Shown here in pieces: positions 42,068-54,000 of a stretch of DNA of 64,000 nucleotides. The stretch spans positions 40,565,797-40,629,796 of the forward strand of contig NC_087071.1 of the NCBI RefSeq assembly GCF_963678635.1, in the 5' to 3' direction. The DNA is from Symsagittifera roscoffensis (lineage: Eukaryota; Xenacoelomorpha; Acoela; Convolutidae). The translations under genes were made by a program, and so were the position numbers. The notes beneath the pieces are model-generated. The model did no database searches, was not told the DNA's origin, and worked only from the letters and a program-made list of their open reading frames with translations. Position 1 is the first letter of the stretch; each line of letters opens with the position of its first letter.

Positions 42068-42075
42068 GTTACCGC

Positions 42076-44140
42076 AGCACGGAATTTTGGGTAGCTTTTT
42101 TACTGTTTTAGAACAATAGCTGATAATACAGCTAATTGAGACTCGGTATTTTGCGGAATTTTTCACAGATCCAGTTGCAGCAAATTAAACTACTTCAAAA
42201 TACTAAAAAGCTTTTCTATAGGGAAAACTTTTTTTTGGTCGTGTTATCTAAATTTTGCCTCAGATTTCTGAAGTCAATCTTTTAGTGTAATGTTTGCGCC
42301 TGTCTTCATTTTACATGAAAACTCTGTTTTTGACACCTTTTTCTAAGTTCTGGTATATTGTTAGATAGCTCTATCTAGTAGGAGTAAAACTCAAAAACAT
42401 TCATTTTTCAAAAACTTAAATAAAAAATGCTCTAACTTGATAAACATTGAGAGTTTGTTGTTGCCCCAGTTTTACCCTTTACCGTAAAACACTTAAAAAT
42501 ACAGCTTAATTGAGTTTGACAAGCTTTAACAACTCAAAAGAGTTTTAGAATTTTTTAAAAATTCAAGGGTTTTTATTCTGAGTAACTGCGCGCGGATCTG
42601 CTGTTTTTGTTTTACCTGCTCGATGTTTTCTTGTGGAAGCTCAAATCAGTTGAATTGAGTGCCTCTTGGGTCAAAATTCTCTTTAAATTTTTGTACGAGA
42701 AGTTTTCAATTTAATCTAAGCTTTATATAAATTTTCAATCGACTGCTGCTTACGCTTTGTCCACTATTGTTTTTGGCAGTTTTCTATGTTACACTTACGG
42801 TATCGCTCAGCAAGCTTCCTTTGAATCGTTTTTTCTCATGAAAGTGATCATATATCACTGTTTCTTTTTCACACTTGAGAGAGCAGGTGTTGTGTAATCG
42901 GAAACTAGACTTTTTCCCCAATAACACCTTTTCTTACAAATTTTCAACTTTGCTTTTTAACCTTCACAACTTCTAGAATCCTTCTCTTTTAGATTTGAGG
43001 TACCACCGTCGCTTTTGAATCCTACCGACTGGAGTTTGATTCTCTGCCGGATATTGAATTTTTTTCATATGTGTGCAATTGAAAAACTTTTTAAATTTTT
43101 TGATAAAAATGGAATAGTGGATTTTTTTGTCTGATCAATTTGTCAGCTTTTTTTCACACCTCGCATCTTGCTTTTGCTGCGAGCAACTTTCATTGAGGTG
43201 GCAAGTGCAAGTGTTGTTCTTTGTAGTTTCAGGGAGGGGGACTTGACATTTTTAAAACTTTAATATTTTTTCCGGCTCAACAGGTGTCTGGTCAAAGATC
43301 ATCGGCTTAGCTGCTTTGTCCTAAATTTTTCTTGTGTTGTCGGCAGCTTTTATTGTAGAGTTCTGTAAGTGCAAGAGTTCTTTATTGTACTTTAAAGTGG
43401 GACTTTAAAAATTTATTTTAAAAGAATAATATATTTTTTCGGCTCAATGTGTGTCTGCTCGAAGATTGTCGGCCTTGTTTATTGTTAGCAAGTTCTGTCC
43501 AGCTGCTGACTGAGAATTCAAATGTCTGGCAAGTTTGTCTCCTTTCAACTTCTATCAACACCCGAAAAACTAGACTGTAATTGGGAATTTTTAAACTTCC
43601 TTGAAAGATAAAACTTCATTTTTTAAAAAACCTTTCATATGTTTTCAGAAAAACGATAGCTCGAGAAGCGCTCGTGAAAAGCGAAGTGCTTTTAACGTAA
43701 GACAAAACAATTCCTGAGACAAGTATTTGCGGAGTTGTATTTACATTTGAGAACAGTCGTCTTGTCACCTGTGAGCAGATTTTTCTCATGTGAAGTTTGT
43801 TTTCTACATTTCTTTTTAAGTGAGCCTAACACACTTTCAAAACTGTGTGGAAGAAATGCATCAATAATTTCAAGCAGTAATCCTAACTCATTTGACTCTA
43901 AGATCAAAATTTAAAATAAACATTCACAAATTATTGATTTACGTATAAATAAGTGTATTCGTTTTTTGTGGGAAAAAGTCTCGAAATTTGCTTTTGCTCA
44001 ATTTTACGCCTAGATACTTTGCATGTTGATTTCCTGTAAATTTTATCCAATTTCATTAGCTTAAATGAAAAAAACGTTCCATAAAGAAAAGTACAGATGG
44101 CGCTCAAAAAGTAAACGACTCCCAATTTCCAAAGTTGATT
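42076..44140. other. Intergenic, no gene seen
   Basis: A B-box-like ggagtttgattctctgccgg near 43030-43050 may be another tRNA-derived fragment. A weak dispersed-repeat-like stretch lies near 43955-44140. No coding region recognised. Confidence 0.4.
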
Positions 44141-44144
44141 ATGT

Positions 44145-46765
44145 TTGTGGAGTTCCAAGTGGAGTCAGAAGTTTCCATTTGGTGTTTTTTTTTCTAATGT
44201 TTCATTGCCAAGAAAAAGTGCCAATCATAAGAGATTCTTGAAATGTAAACAGCCTTAAATTGGTGTAAACAATTTTTCACTTTCTTCAAAACTAAACAAT
44301 TATAAACCGTTCCAAATCGTTGACTCTTTTGTTTGTAGGCTATTTTTCTAAAACTAATAGCTCGTTTCGCCCACCTTATCAATGACACAATTTGTGTTCA
44401 ATCCGCTGAACTTTTCTCAGCTTATTCTCGTGAAGTTTTGTCTCATTTACCTCATTGAAGAGCAAACGAATTTGATCATAACGAAAGTTAAGATAACTTT
44501 TGTTTTTAAGTTGGAATTTTCCCTTTGTTTATTTTATACTGAAATATATCAGTTTTTTTTCCTCTACTTAACTATTGGCTCAAATTAATTTTACTAAGTA
44601 TGAATTTCAAAAAAAAGACTGAGAAGATTATTAACGCAACAGCACTTCTTGGTCACTTTTGCGGTTTATTTTGGTTTAATTCTGCTTAGTAGAATTCAGT
44701 TTTTTGTTATATCGTCTCAGTTGTCATGTATTATATTCTGATCTGCAATTTTTTTGTGCTTATATGTGCTTTGTAGTTGATTTTAAAAAATTCTCGAATC
44801 GTTGCATCTTTCACGGCCTTTCAAAGTTTTTCTAGACACGAAATACTTTAAAAAATAGGCATGCTTGAATAACTCATTTAACACAAAGTTATTTTCAGCG
44901 GATTAAGAAAAATAATAGCTCGTTTTTCCCTCCTAATCAATAACACAATTTGTGTTCTTAGCTTAATCCGCTGAACTTTTTTCAGCTTATTCTCTTGGAG
45001 TTTTGCCTCATTTACCTCATTACCTCATTGAAGAGCAAACGAATTTGATCATAACGAAAGTTTAGATAAGTTTTTCTTTTAAGTTGGATCTTTCCCTTTG
45101 TTTATTTTTTACTGAAATATATCAGTTTTTTTTCCTCTACTTAACTATTGGCTCAAATTAATTTTACTAATTATGAATTTCAAAAAAGACTGAGAAGATT
45201 ATTAACGCAACAGCACTTCTTGGTCAATTTTGCGGTTTATTTTGGTTGAATTCTGCTTGGTCGAATTCAGTTTTTTGTTATATCGTCTCAGTTGCCATGT
45301 ATTATATTCTGATGTGCAATTTTTTTGTGATTATATGTGCTTTGTAGTTGAGTTTTAAAAATTCTCCAATCGTTGCATCTTTCACGGCCTTTCAAATTTT
45401 TTCTAGACACAAAATACTTTGAAAAACAGGCATGCTTGATAACTCCTTTAACACAAAGTTATTTTCAAATCGTTAGATGTTTGGTAGTTAATTTATTGGC
45501 GTCAAATGAACGTTTCCAATTCAATTTGATAATGCAGGTCAACTGGCTCAAGTATGTAAGTTCAAAACTATAAAAAAAATTATTAATAAAGTTATCAAAA
45601 ATCAGTCTTTTTTGTGGTTTTCATTTATTTTTGTTGGTCTGCTAAGTTTTTCAAATAACGTCATCTGTATGTGTAGCATGCAGCAGACTGAAAAGTTGAT
45701 GTAATAGTCGTTGCTAGATTAATGTTTGACTATGTTTGCATATGTTTGTGGAAATTCCAGTGGAACCAGAAGTTTTCGTTTGGTGTTTTTTTTTTTCTTC
45801 AAATGTTTGATTGCCATGAAAAATTGCCAATCATAAGAGATTCTTGAACTGTAAACAGCCTTAAATTGGTGTAAGCAATTTTTCACTTTCCTCAATTTTA
45901 AACAATTATAAACCGTTCCAAATCGTTGACTCTTTTGTTTGTAGGCTATTTTTCTAAAACTAATAGCTCGTTTTTCCCACCTAATCAATGACACAATTTG
46001 TGTTCATAGCTTAATCCGCTGAACTTTTTTCAGCTTATTCTCGTGAAGTTTCGCCTCATTTACGTCATTGAAGAGCACACGAATTTGATCATAACGAAAG
46101 TTAAGATAACTTTTTTTTTAAGTTGGAATTTTCCCTTTGTTTATTTTATACTGAAATATATCAGTTTTTTTTCCTCTACTTAACTATTGGCTCAAATTAA
46201 TTTTACTAATTATGAATTTCAAAAAAGACTGAGAAGATTATTAACGCAACAGCACTTCTTGGTCAATTTTGCGGTTTATTTTGGTTGAATTCTGCTTGGT
46301 CGAATTCAGTTTTTTGTTATATCGTCTCAGTTGTCATGTATTATATTCTGATGTGCAATTTTTTTGTGATTATATGTGCTTTGTAGTTGAGTTTAAAAAA
46401 TTCTCGAATCGTTGCATCTTTCACGACCTCTCAAATTTTTTCTAGAAACAAAATACTTTGAAAAACAGGCATGCTTGAATAACTCCTTTAACACAAAGTT
46501 ATTTTCAAATCGGTAGATGTTTGCTAGGTAATTTATTGGCGTCAAATAAACGTGTCCAATTCAAGTTGATAATGCAGGTCAACTAGTTCAAGTATGTAAA
46601 TTTAAAACTATAAAAAAATTATCAATAAAGTTATCAAAAATCAGTCTTTTTTGTCTTTTTAGTTGGTCTCTCAGGTCTTTTTAGATTAAACTTTATCTGT
46701 GTATGTAGCAAGCAGTAGATAGAAAAGTTAAAGTAATAGTCGTTGATAGATTCTTGTCTGACAGT
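44145..46765 (+). repeat. Tandem block: 0.57-kb unit x3 within a 1.6-kb unit x2
   Basis: The unit beginning near ctaatagctcgttt occurs at about 44345-44903, 44910-45470 and 45950-46513. It includes cagcttattctcgtgaag, gaagattattaacgcaacag and atatcgtctcagttg in the same order. An upstream piece (44145-44345) recurs at 45740-45945, and a downstream piece (45475-45735) recurs at 46515-46775. Layout is A-B-B-C-A-B-C. The C piece runs into the kinase relic and also resembles 56030-56190 beside the second kinase relic. Confidence 0.88.
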
Positions 46766-46777
46766 GTCATACAGTTC

Positions 46778-47321
46778 TCAACCTCTCGTGAAGGAATGGT
46801 TGTTCACTTCTTTCATAGAGCACCGTCGATCTCTATTAATCTCCAAAGCCTTGTTCAGCAGATCTCGTAGAATTGCAGACACATTCTGTAGGTTTTCCGG
46901 GCGCCAGGACTGTTTCTGACAAGGATTTGAAACAGGACTTGCTTTCCATCCCATTGCACATTCGCAGATAACCACACCGAAAGCCCATACATCGACTTTG
47001 CTGTTATAACTGGAAACATTATGATCAAAGTACTCTGGAGCCATGTAGGCCGGTGTTCCAATGACATCTTCGTCGTCAAAATTTTTGCCTAGCAGAGCGA
47101 TACAAAGTCGGCTACTTTGAATTGGGATCCCTTCGTTAGAATGTTGGGGCCTTGATGTCTCGGTGAATCACACCCTTATCATGCAAAAAGCAAAGACCAC
47201 CTGAAACTTGTCTGATCATACCAGCTAACTGCGCTTCATTCATTTTGCCCATCGATGGTCGCAGATACTTGTCTAGATCCCCGTCACAGAGCTCCATCAC
47301 CAAGTACAACTTGTTGCCAAC
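46778..47321 (-). pseudogene. Protein kinase fragment with two frameshifts
   Basis: Minus-strand exon after an acceptor-like aaattttag. It encodes subdomains V-XI: LYLVMELCDGDLDKYLRP, a catalytic loop HRDIKA, VADF, GTPAYMAPEYFD, VDVWAFGVVICE, and a final RDRRCSMKEV. One base appears missing in the C-run after HRDIKA and another G is missing at DFG, so the frame shifts twice. Either decay or homopolymer sequencing error explains this. N-lobe sequence is not visible here and a 200-N gap lies upstream. Motifs are of Ser/Thr-kinase type; the subfamily is not identified. Confidence 0.85.
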
Positions 47322-47650
47322 CTAAAATTTATAACTTTCAACCCCAATAGACGCTCAACCGTTTTGGTATGCGACAAATAAAAGCTGCTTAAAAACTTCT
47401 AGTTGAGCGATAAAACTAAAATACTCACTCCTTTTTGTTTTAGAAATTTTTTGGCCAGTTGATGCTTAAATTTTTGTCTTTTACTGAAAACATTTTCTAA
47501 AGCTAAGTAATGTCAATAACCTACCGAGGTGTTCAAAATCGTAAGTCGCACTATTAAACTGATTTTTGAATAATGTTTTAAGCAAAAATTATACCAGCAG
47601 AAACTTGAAAACGTTTTGAAATTGACAGTCAAACTTTGAAAATTTAGTCT

Positions 47651-47850
47651 NNNNNNNNNNNNNNNNNNNNNNNNNNNNNNNNNNNNNNNNNNNNNNNNNN
47701 NNNNNNNNNNNNNNNNNNNNNNNNNNNNNNNNNNNNNNNNNNNNNNNNNNNNNNNNNNNNNNNNNNNNNNNNNNNNNNNNNNNNNNNNNNNNNNNNNNNN
47801 NNNNNNNNNNNNNNNNNNNNNNNNNNNNNNNNNNNNNNNNNNNNNNNNNN
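47651..47850. other. Assembly gap (200 N)
   Basis: Exactly 200 unknown bases, probably a fixed-size scaffold placeholder. It may hide part of the kinase gene. Predicted frames crossing it are meaningless. Confidence 1.
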
Positions 47851-47989
47851 CCAAGAAAGCATGTAACTCCACCCGAGCTTAAAAAATTGGCCGAAAAATC
47901 CAAGCTAAATTGTTTTCGCTAACACATCGGTTATAATATTTCAAACCAAAAAAAAAGATTTTAGAATTTAATTTTTCGCTAAAGCATAA

Positions 47990-49180
47990 AAAAAAGCTCA
48001 CAGTATGCGACAGTACTAATGCTAAAGTCTGCAAGATAATTTAACAGACATTCTCGCCTGTACTGATTATATATTAAATTATGAAAGTGTTAAAACCGCA
48101 TTCATTTTATGTTCAATATCAGCTAGAGCATAAAACACTCGAAGAAAGCGAAAATAACAAAACAAAAACTGTAAAATGAATCATTTTGAAAAACATTTTC
48201 GCCGGTACCATTTATTCATAAATCTATGAACAGACTAAAATCACACGAATAAACGGACAACTTTTTGCTAAATCATGAAAAAGCTCGCAGTGTGCGACAA
48301 TAACAAAGCTATTGACTGCAAGATGAATCATATTAACAGACATTCTCGCTGGTAAAAATGACTCTTAAAATTAAGAAAAGACCTAAGACGAATAAATTTC
48401 TTAGCCATTCCTAACTAAAGCATAAAAGGCTTGAAGAAAACCAAATTAACAAAACTAAAAGCTGTAAGATGAATCATTTTGAATTTTTTTTCACCGGTAC
48501 CAATCTATCATAATTATATGAACACAGCAAAATCACATTAATAAACTGACAACATTTTTGGTAAATCTTAGAAAAACTCACAGTTTCCGACAGTAACAGA
48601 GCGAATGATTGCAAGGTGAATCATTTTAACAGACATTCTCGCTGGTAGCAGTTTTTCATAAGTTTAAGAAAAGACCGAAATCACCTATTTTTTGGCCTTT
48701 CTTAGCTAAAGCATGAAAGGCTTGAAGAAAGCGAAAATAACAAAAACAAAAACTATATGATGACTCATTTTGACAAACTTCATCACCGTTACCAATTAAC
48801 CATAAATCTATGAACAGAACAGAATGACATTTTTGAAATGACAATTTTTTGCTGAATCATGACAAAGCTCGCGGTATGCGACAGTAACAAAGCTAATGAC
48901 TGCAACATGAATCATTTTAACAGACAGTCTTGCCGGTACAAATTACTCATAATTTTTTTTTAAAAGACCAAAGTTGCATTAATTTTGTGGCCGTTTTTAG
49001 CTTAAGATCAAAACGCTCGAAGTAAGCGGCAATCAAAAAACCAACAACTGTGAGATGAAACATTTCGATAAACATTTTCGCCGGTCTGCGAACAAAATCA
49101 TATAATCAGTCTGACAATTTTTTGCTAAAGCTTAAGTAAGCTCCAATAAAGAGACGAAAATAAAGTTCAATTTTTGTAAT
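47990..49180 (+). repeat. Tandem repeat, ~290-bp period built of two related halves
   Basis: ttaacagacattctcgc recurs at about 48041, 48332, 48627 and 48918. A related half-unit with ttttcgccggtaccaatt recurs at about 48190, 48483, 48775 and 49070. The shared core agatgaatcatttt in both halves shows that the 290-bp unit is a dimer of ~145-bp monomers. About four dimers, diverged. Confidence 0.88.
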
Positions 49181-50611
49181 GGGAATCGTTTTTAGCCATC
49201 AATGTCGTGAATTACATTTGCCCACACAGCTAAAAAAAAACACAGTCGTTTTTAACTTCAAACTAATTTTTTTTAAATCAAAAAGTTGGCTGTAGAAAAA
49301 TATGGATTTCTACAAAAAAGTTTGGGAAACCTTAAATTGAAAAATTTGGTTTACAAAGCTGAGCAGGCTGCCACAGCTTTATTCATAGACCTCATTGAGC
49401 AACTGATTATGAGCTTAAAATGACTTTGATACGGCAAAAGAAAAACTGACCGAAATTTGACTATTTTCAAACTGCAATTATAAAAATTTCGATTGAAATT
49501 AGTTTAAATTCAGTCCGCACAGCATCAAGAGACGAATAGCTAAAATACTTTCCAAGGTCTTCTCGAGTTTCTGCAAAAACTGCATAACTATAGTGATTTA
49601 GTGTCTGTTTGCCCTCAACTGATTTCTGTAGCATTTTAATCTTGTTTTTATAGAAGTTTGCAGCTTCATCTACTAAAAGTCTGAAGAGTCATGCGAATTC
49701 TTAGTCATCAGGTTTGGCCGACCTTTTGTACGCTCACGATACGACACATTGCGGAGAGTGAAAGTGGCGAGGTTACTTAATCTAGTCTAGTTTTTAATCT
49801 TATTTTGATAATAGGCTACCAATCATAAGACCTTCTCCAGACTAACAATAGTTTAGTGCAATGCAATTTGATTTGTAAACTTAATCTGAGCCGTTTTTTT
49901 TGGCTAACATTTTATGATACTTTTTAAATGCTTCTTGGTTTCATTACTCTTATACAGCAAACATGTGTTATATGGCCAAGCAACAATGCTTCAGTGAAAC
50001 CCTTAAAATTAACCCTGAAAAATGCACCTAAAATATATGTTCATAGAAACAATTCAAAGTTCGGGTAAAATTTTTTTCTCTCTGTTTCCATAGTTTACTC
50101 AATTTTGTGCAGAAAAGAGTGAGATAAGAAGTTATTCATATATTAAACTGCTTGGGTTTGTAACAAAAATTTATAGCCCCCAAACTGAGAAAAACTATGA
50201 GAGTGTGTATCGGTTTGGTTTAAATTCACGAATATCAGCTGTAACGCTTTCGTGAACATGAAAGTAATTAATAATATTTGTTCTAACGTTAAAATTAAAA
50301 ACAAAATCAACTAGAGTTTGTAGTTTTGTTTCGTATTTAACACTTCTTTACGGAGGGGAAAATGTTGACTTCTAATCATAAGAAGAAACCGACAAATGTC
50401 AGGTAAACGCCTATTGCTGCTTTGGTTTCGGGAAAAATTTCAGTTTTTTATTATTTGGTTTCTGTTTTCATTTAAAAATATCAAAAGAGTGCGCTGCGAA
50501 AAATTGATCTTCACTCATCAAAATTGATTTTTCTTCATACTTTAGCTTTGTTTGTTAATTTAATCAGCAAGTTATTCAGCTTTTTTTGCAAAAAATTGCC
50601 CTATTTACCTC
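49181..50611. other. No gene seen
   Basis: AT-rich sequence up to the copia insertion site. No domain or repeat recognised. Confidence 0.45.
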
Positions 50612-50616
50612 TTGGA
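50612..50616. repeat. Copia target-site duplication, left (TTGGA)
   Basis: Identical to 55490-55494, the 5-bp length expected for Ty1/copia integration. Confidence 0.95.
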
Positions 50617-50954
50617 TGTTGAGGACAGACGAGCTCAATGCCAGACTAGTGAAATACCAGACCAAACTCAAGGTCAGACTTGAGCAATAGAAACCTAATT
50701 AAAGGTCAACTGGTATAAAACTCAATGCACTCAGACAAGGTCAACTGGTCTGCTGGTATTTGATAAACTAATTAATTAACTGGTAATTAATTAACTGGTA
50801 CTATTTGATGCTCAGTTTGTCGTGTCATTTTAAAAACACAATCTCAATTCATTCTTCAACAATCAGTATCTCTTCTCTCTCCTCAGTTGAAACCTCAGAT
50901 AACTCTCAAACCTCTATCCCCTAGTCCTACTTGCTCTAACTCTGAATCTTAACA
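50617..50954 (+). repeat. Copia 5' LTR (338 bp)
   Basis: Begins TGTTGAGG and ends CTTAACA (TG...CA). Contains TATAAAA at 50714-50720 as a likely promoter element and a 15-bp tandem pair taattaattaactgg around 50770-50800. Confidence 0.96.
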
Positions 50955-50968
50955 GGTTATGGGCCCAG
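50955..50968 (+). promoter_or_regulatory. Primer-binding site for a tRNA-iMet fragment
   Basis: GGTTATGGGCCCAG directly follows the LTR. It is complementary to the anticodon-arm region of animal initiator tRNA-Met rather than to its 3' end. This is the half-tRNA primer arrangement known for Drosophila copia. Confidence 0.88.
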
Positions 50969-51052
50969 ATTTCTAAACTTTTTGATTTAATAATTATTTG
51001 ATTTCTGTCAGAGTTTTTTTTTAGCTTTTATCTAGCCTTTAGCAAAGCAGAG

Positions 51053-54000
51053 ATGGACTTGAAACTGGCTGGATTCAGTGGAAAGTCTGAAGATTTTCCA
51101 GCTTGGTCGACGAAGTTTGTGGCACTGATGCATACCAAAGGCCTGTTCAGGACTGTGATGGGCAATGACGATCTACCAGAAGCTGAACCTACGCTACCTG
51201 AGAATCCGAATGCTGACCAGATGACGGCGTACAACACCAAGATGCAGGAGCGAGCTGTGCTGATCCAGCAGAGGAAAGACAACCGAAACACAGTGTGGTC
51301 ACATCTAGCTCTGGTCCTGAACAACACCACACTGATGTACATCAAGAACGACTGCGTGGCTGCGGATGGCTATGGCGATGGGACGAAGGCCTGGAGACTG
51401 CTGCAAGAGAAGTTTTGCAGTGTGGAGAGGCCTACAGTGGTCAGTCTAGTAGGCCAGCTTGCGAAGCTGCGCCTAGGATCAGAGGAGGATCTCGATGACT
51501 ACTTCGTTCGAAGTCAAGAGCTGATGACGCGGCTGAGTGAAGCTGGGGAAGCAATTACGGACACACTCTTCAATGCGCTCGTGATCAACGGACTGCCTGA
51601 CAGCTTTGAGCATTTCGTGGTGCAGGAGAGCTTCCAGCCGGCCAAGACTTTTACAGAGCTGAGAACGAGGTTGAGGAACTATGATGACTCGAGACGAGCT
51701 CGATGTGGAGAGAAGACTGGGAATGGACACATAGCTATGCAAGCTGTGAGGAAGAAGAAAGGAGCGTCGGGTGGTGGCTGTTTTGTGTGCGGTCAGAAGG
51801 GTCATTTGGCAAGAGATTGCAGATCCAGAAGTGACAGTGGTCAATCTGGTGCTCGAGGCAGTGGCTCGAATGAAGCAAGTGGTCCAACTTCAAGGAAGCA
51901 AGGGTGCTTCAAGTGTGGACAACAAGGACACTTTGCAAGGGACTGCAAGCAGGCAAAGACAGGGTTCTTCAGTTGTTGTGCAACAACCTCAATGAAGGGA
52001 GATGATCTCATTGTGGATACGGGATGCACCGATCATGTAGTGCGCGACAAGGCTGTCTTCTCAAGCTTTGAGAAATGGGATGAGGGGACAACAGTTGAGA
52101 ATCCGAACGGTACAATATCAAAGATTGAGGGCATAGGCTCGGTGGAAGTGGACATACGAGACTGTCAAGATGTGACGAGGAGCTACACTTTCCACAATGT
52201 GCTGTTTGTGCCGAGCTACAACGTGAATCTGATGAGTGTGAGCTCAGCAATAGCTAGAGGGTCTAGTTTCAGCTTTACATCAGACTCTTCTCATCTTGTG
52301 GCACCGGATGGTCGACGGCTACCAGTGAAGCAGCGCGGCAAGCTTTTCTTCCTGGAGTGCAAGTTCAAGAGGAACGCGATGACTCTAGCTACGAAAGCGA
52401 AGATGGAGACAAGTAGTGCAATGCTGTGGCACCGAAGGCTGGGGCATCTCAACAAGCATGATCTAATATCAGTTGTTGATGTCGGCGAGCTAGGGTTCTG
52501 CGAAGTGTGCACAGCTTCGAAGATGCACGAAGTAGCAATGCCAAAGAAGACAGAGAACAGGGCAACTGCAGTGGGGCAGCGGGTCTTCAGCGACATCCAG
52601 GGACCATTTGAAGTTGCGAGCATGCATGGAGCGCGCTATGCCGTGAGCTTCATTGATGACTTCAGCCGTCTGGCAGTGGTCAAGTACCTGGTTAAGAAGA
52701 GCGATACTCTTTCGAAGTTCAAAGACTTTGTAGCTGAGCACGGAACACCGAAGTGCTTGAGAACTGACAACGGAGGTGAGTATTCGTCGAATGCTTTTCG
52801 GATGTTCTGTAGAGAAATGCAGGTGAAACAGGAGTTTACAGTACCTAATACTCCGCAACAGAATGGCGTGGCAGAGAGGTACAACAGGGTGATAACTGAG
52901 ATGACTCGATGTCTACTGGCCGATGCAAAGCTCTCAAAGATGTTCTGGGTACGAGCAATGTCAACGGCAGTCAGGGTTCGCAACTTGTGTCCTACATCCA
53001 GCAATGAGCATCGCATTTCATCAATGGAGATGCATTATGGGAAGCCATCGAAAGTCAACTACCTGCGAGTGTTCGGATGCCTGGCGTACTACCTGGACAG
53101 AGGAAACCGGCGGAAACTGGATCCGAAAGGCAAGAAGAGCAAGTTCATTGGTTATGACGAGGAGAGCAAAGCCTACTTGCTGATGGACCTGGAGACAAAG
53201 CGAGTGGTACGAGCAAGAAGCGTGACGTTCAATGAAGACATCATTCCAGACGACTTTCTGGTAGACAGTGAGCAGTCACAAACACTGGGTCTATCAATCG
53301 AGGGATGCATTGATGTAGAGGAAACTAGCACGAAGACCATCACTGAGTCTACCAATAAAGCGAATGATAGTGGAGCAGCAGCTTCAGTGGGGGTTACGGA
53401 AGATGACCCAGTCGAGACTGAAGAATTGGAACCACCTTCCACAGAGCCTCCAGAGCAGAGGCCAACAGAGATTCCAGAGCAGCGGTCAACTAGAACGCGG
53501 AACCCTCCCATCCGATACGGACTGGCTTACACTCATGCTTCAGTGATAGCACAAGAGCCAAGAAGCTACTTGGAAGCAGTATCTGGACCAGAAAGGGAGC
53601 AGTGGCTAGCAGCTATGGCTTTGGAGGTGCAGTCACTGAAGGCAATGGGCACCTGGACACTTGTTGATAGACCAAATTCTCGCAAGGTCATTCCTGGACG
53701 CTGGGTGCTTGCTGTGAAGAGAGATGCAATGGGACAAGTGGAGCGGTTTAAAGCCAGATACGTAGTGAAGGGTTTTATGCAAGTGGAAGGACTGGACTTC
53801 AATGAGACCTTTGCGCCAACCTGTAAACCAGAAACAAAGAGAATACTACTGGCTTTGGGAGCGCAAGATGATCTTGTACTTCATCAGATGGACGTGAAGT
53901 CAGCCTTCCTCAACTCGCCGTTAACAGAAACTGTGTATATGGAACAGCCCGAGGGGTTCAGCAGCGGGGACAACCAAGTGTGTTTGCTACAACGCAGTAT

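Noticed and set aside
44194..45994. Two similar minus-strand ORFs (44194-44388 and 45719-45994) in the tandem block
   Set aside because: They look conserved only because they lie in duplicated repeat units; the differences are mostly amino-acid changing and no domain is present.
47513..47903. Minus-strand ORFs across the N gap
   Set aside because: Produced by reading through unknown bases.
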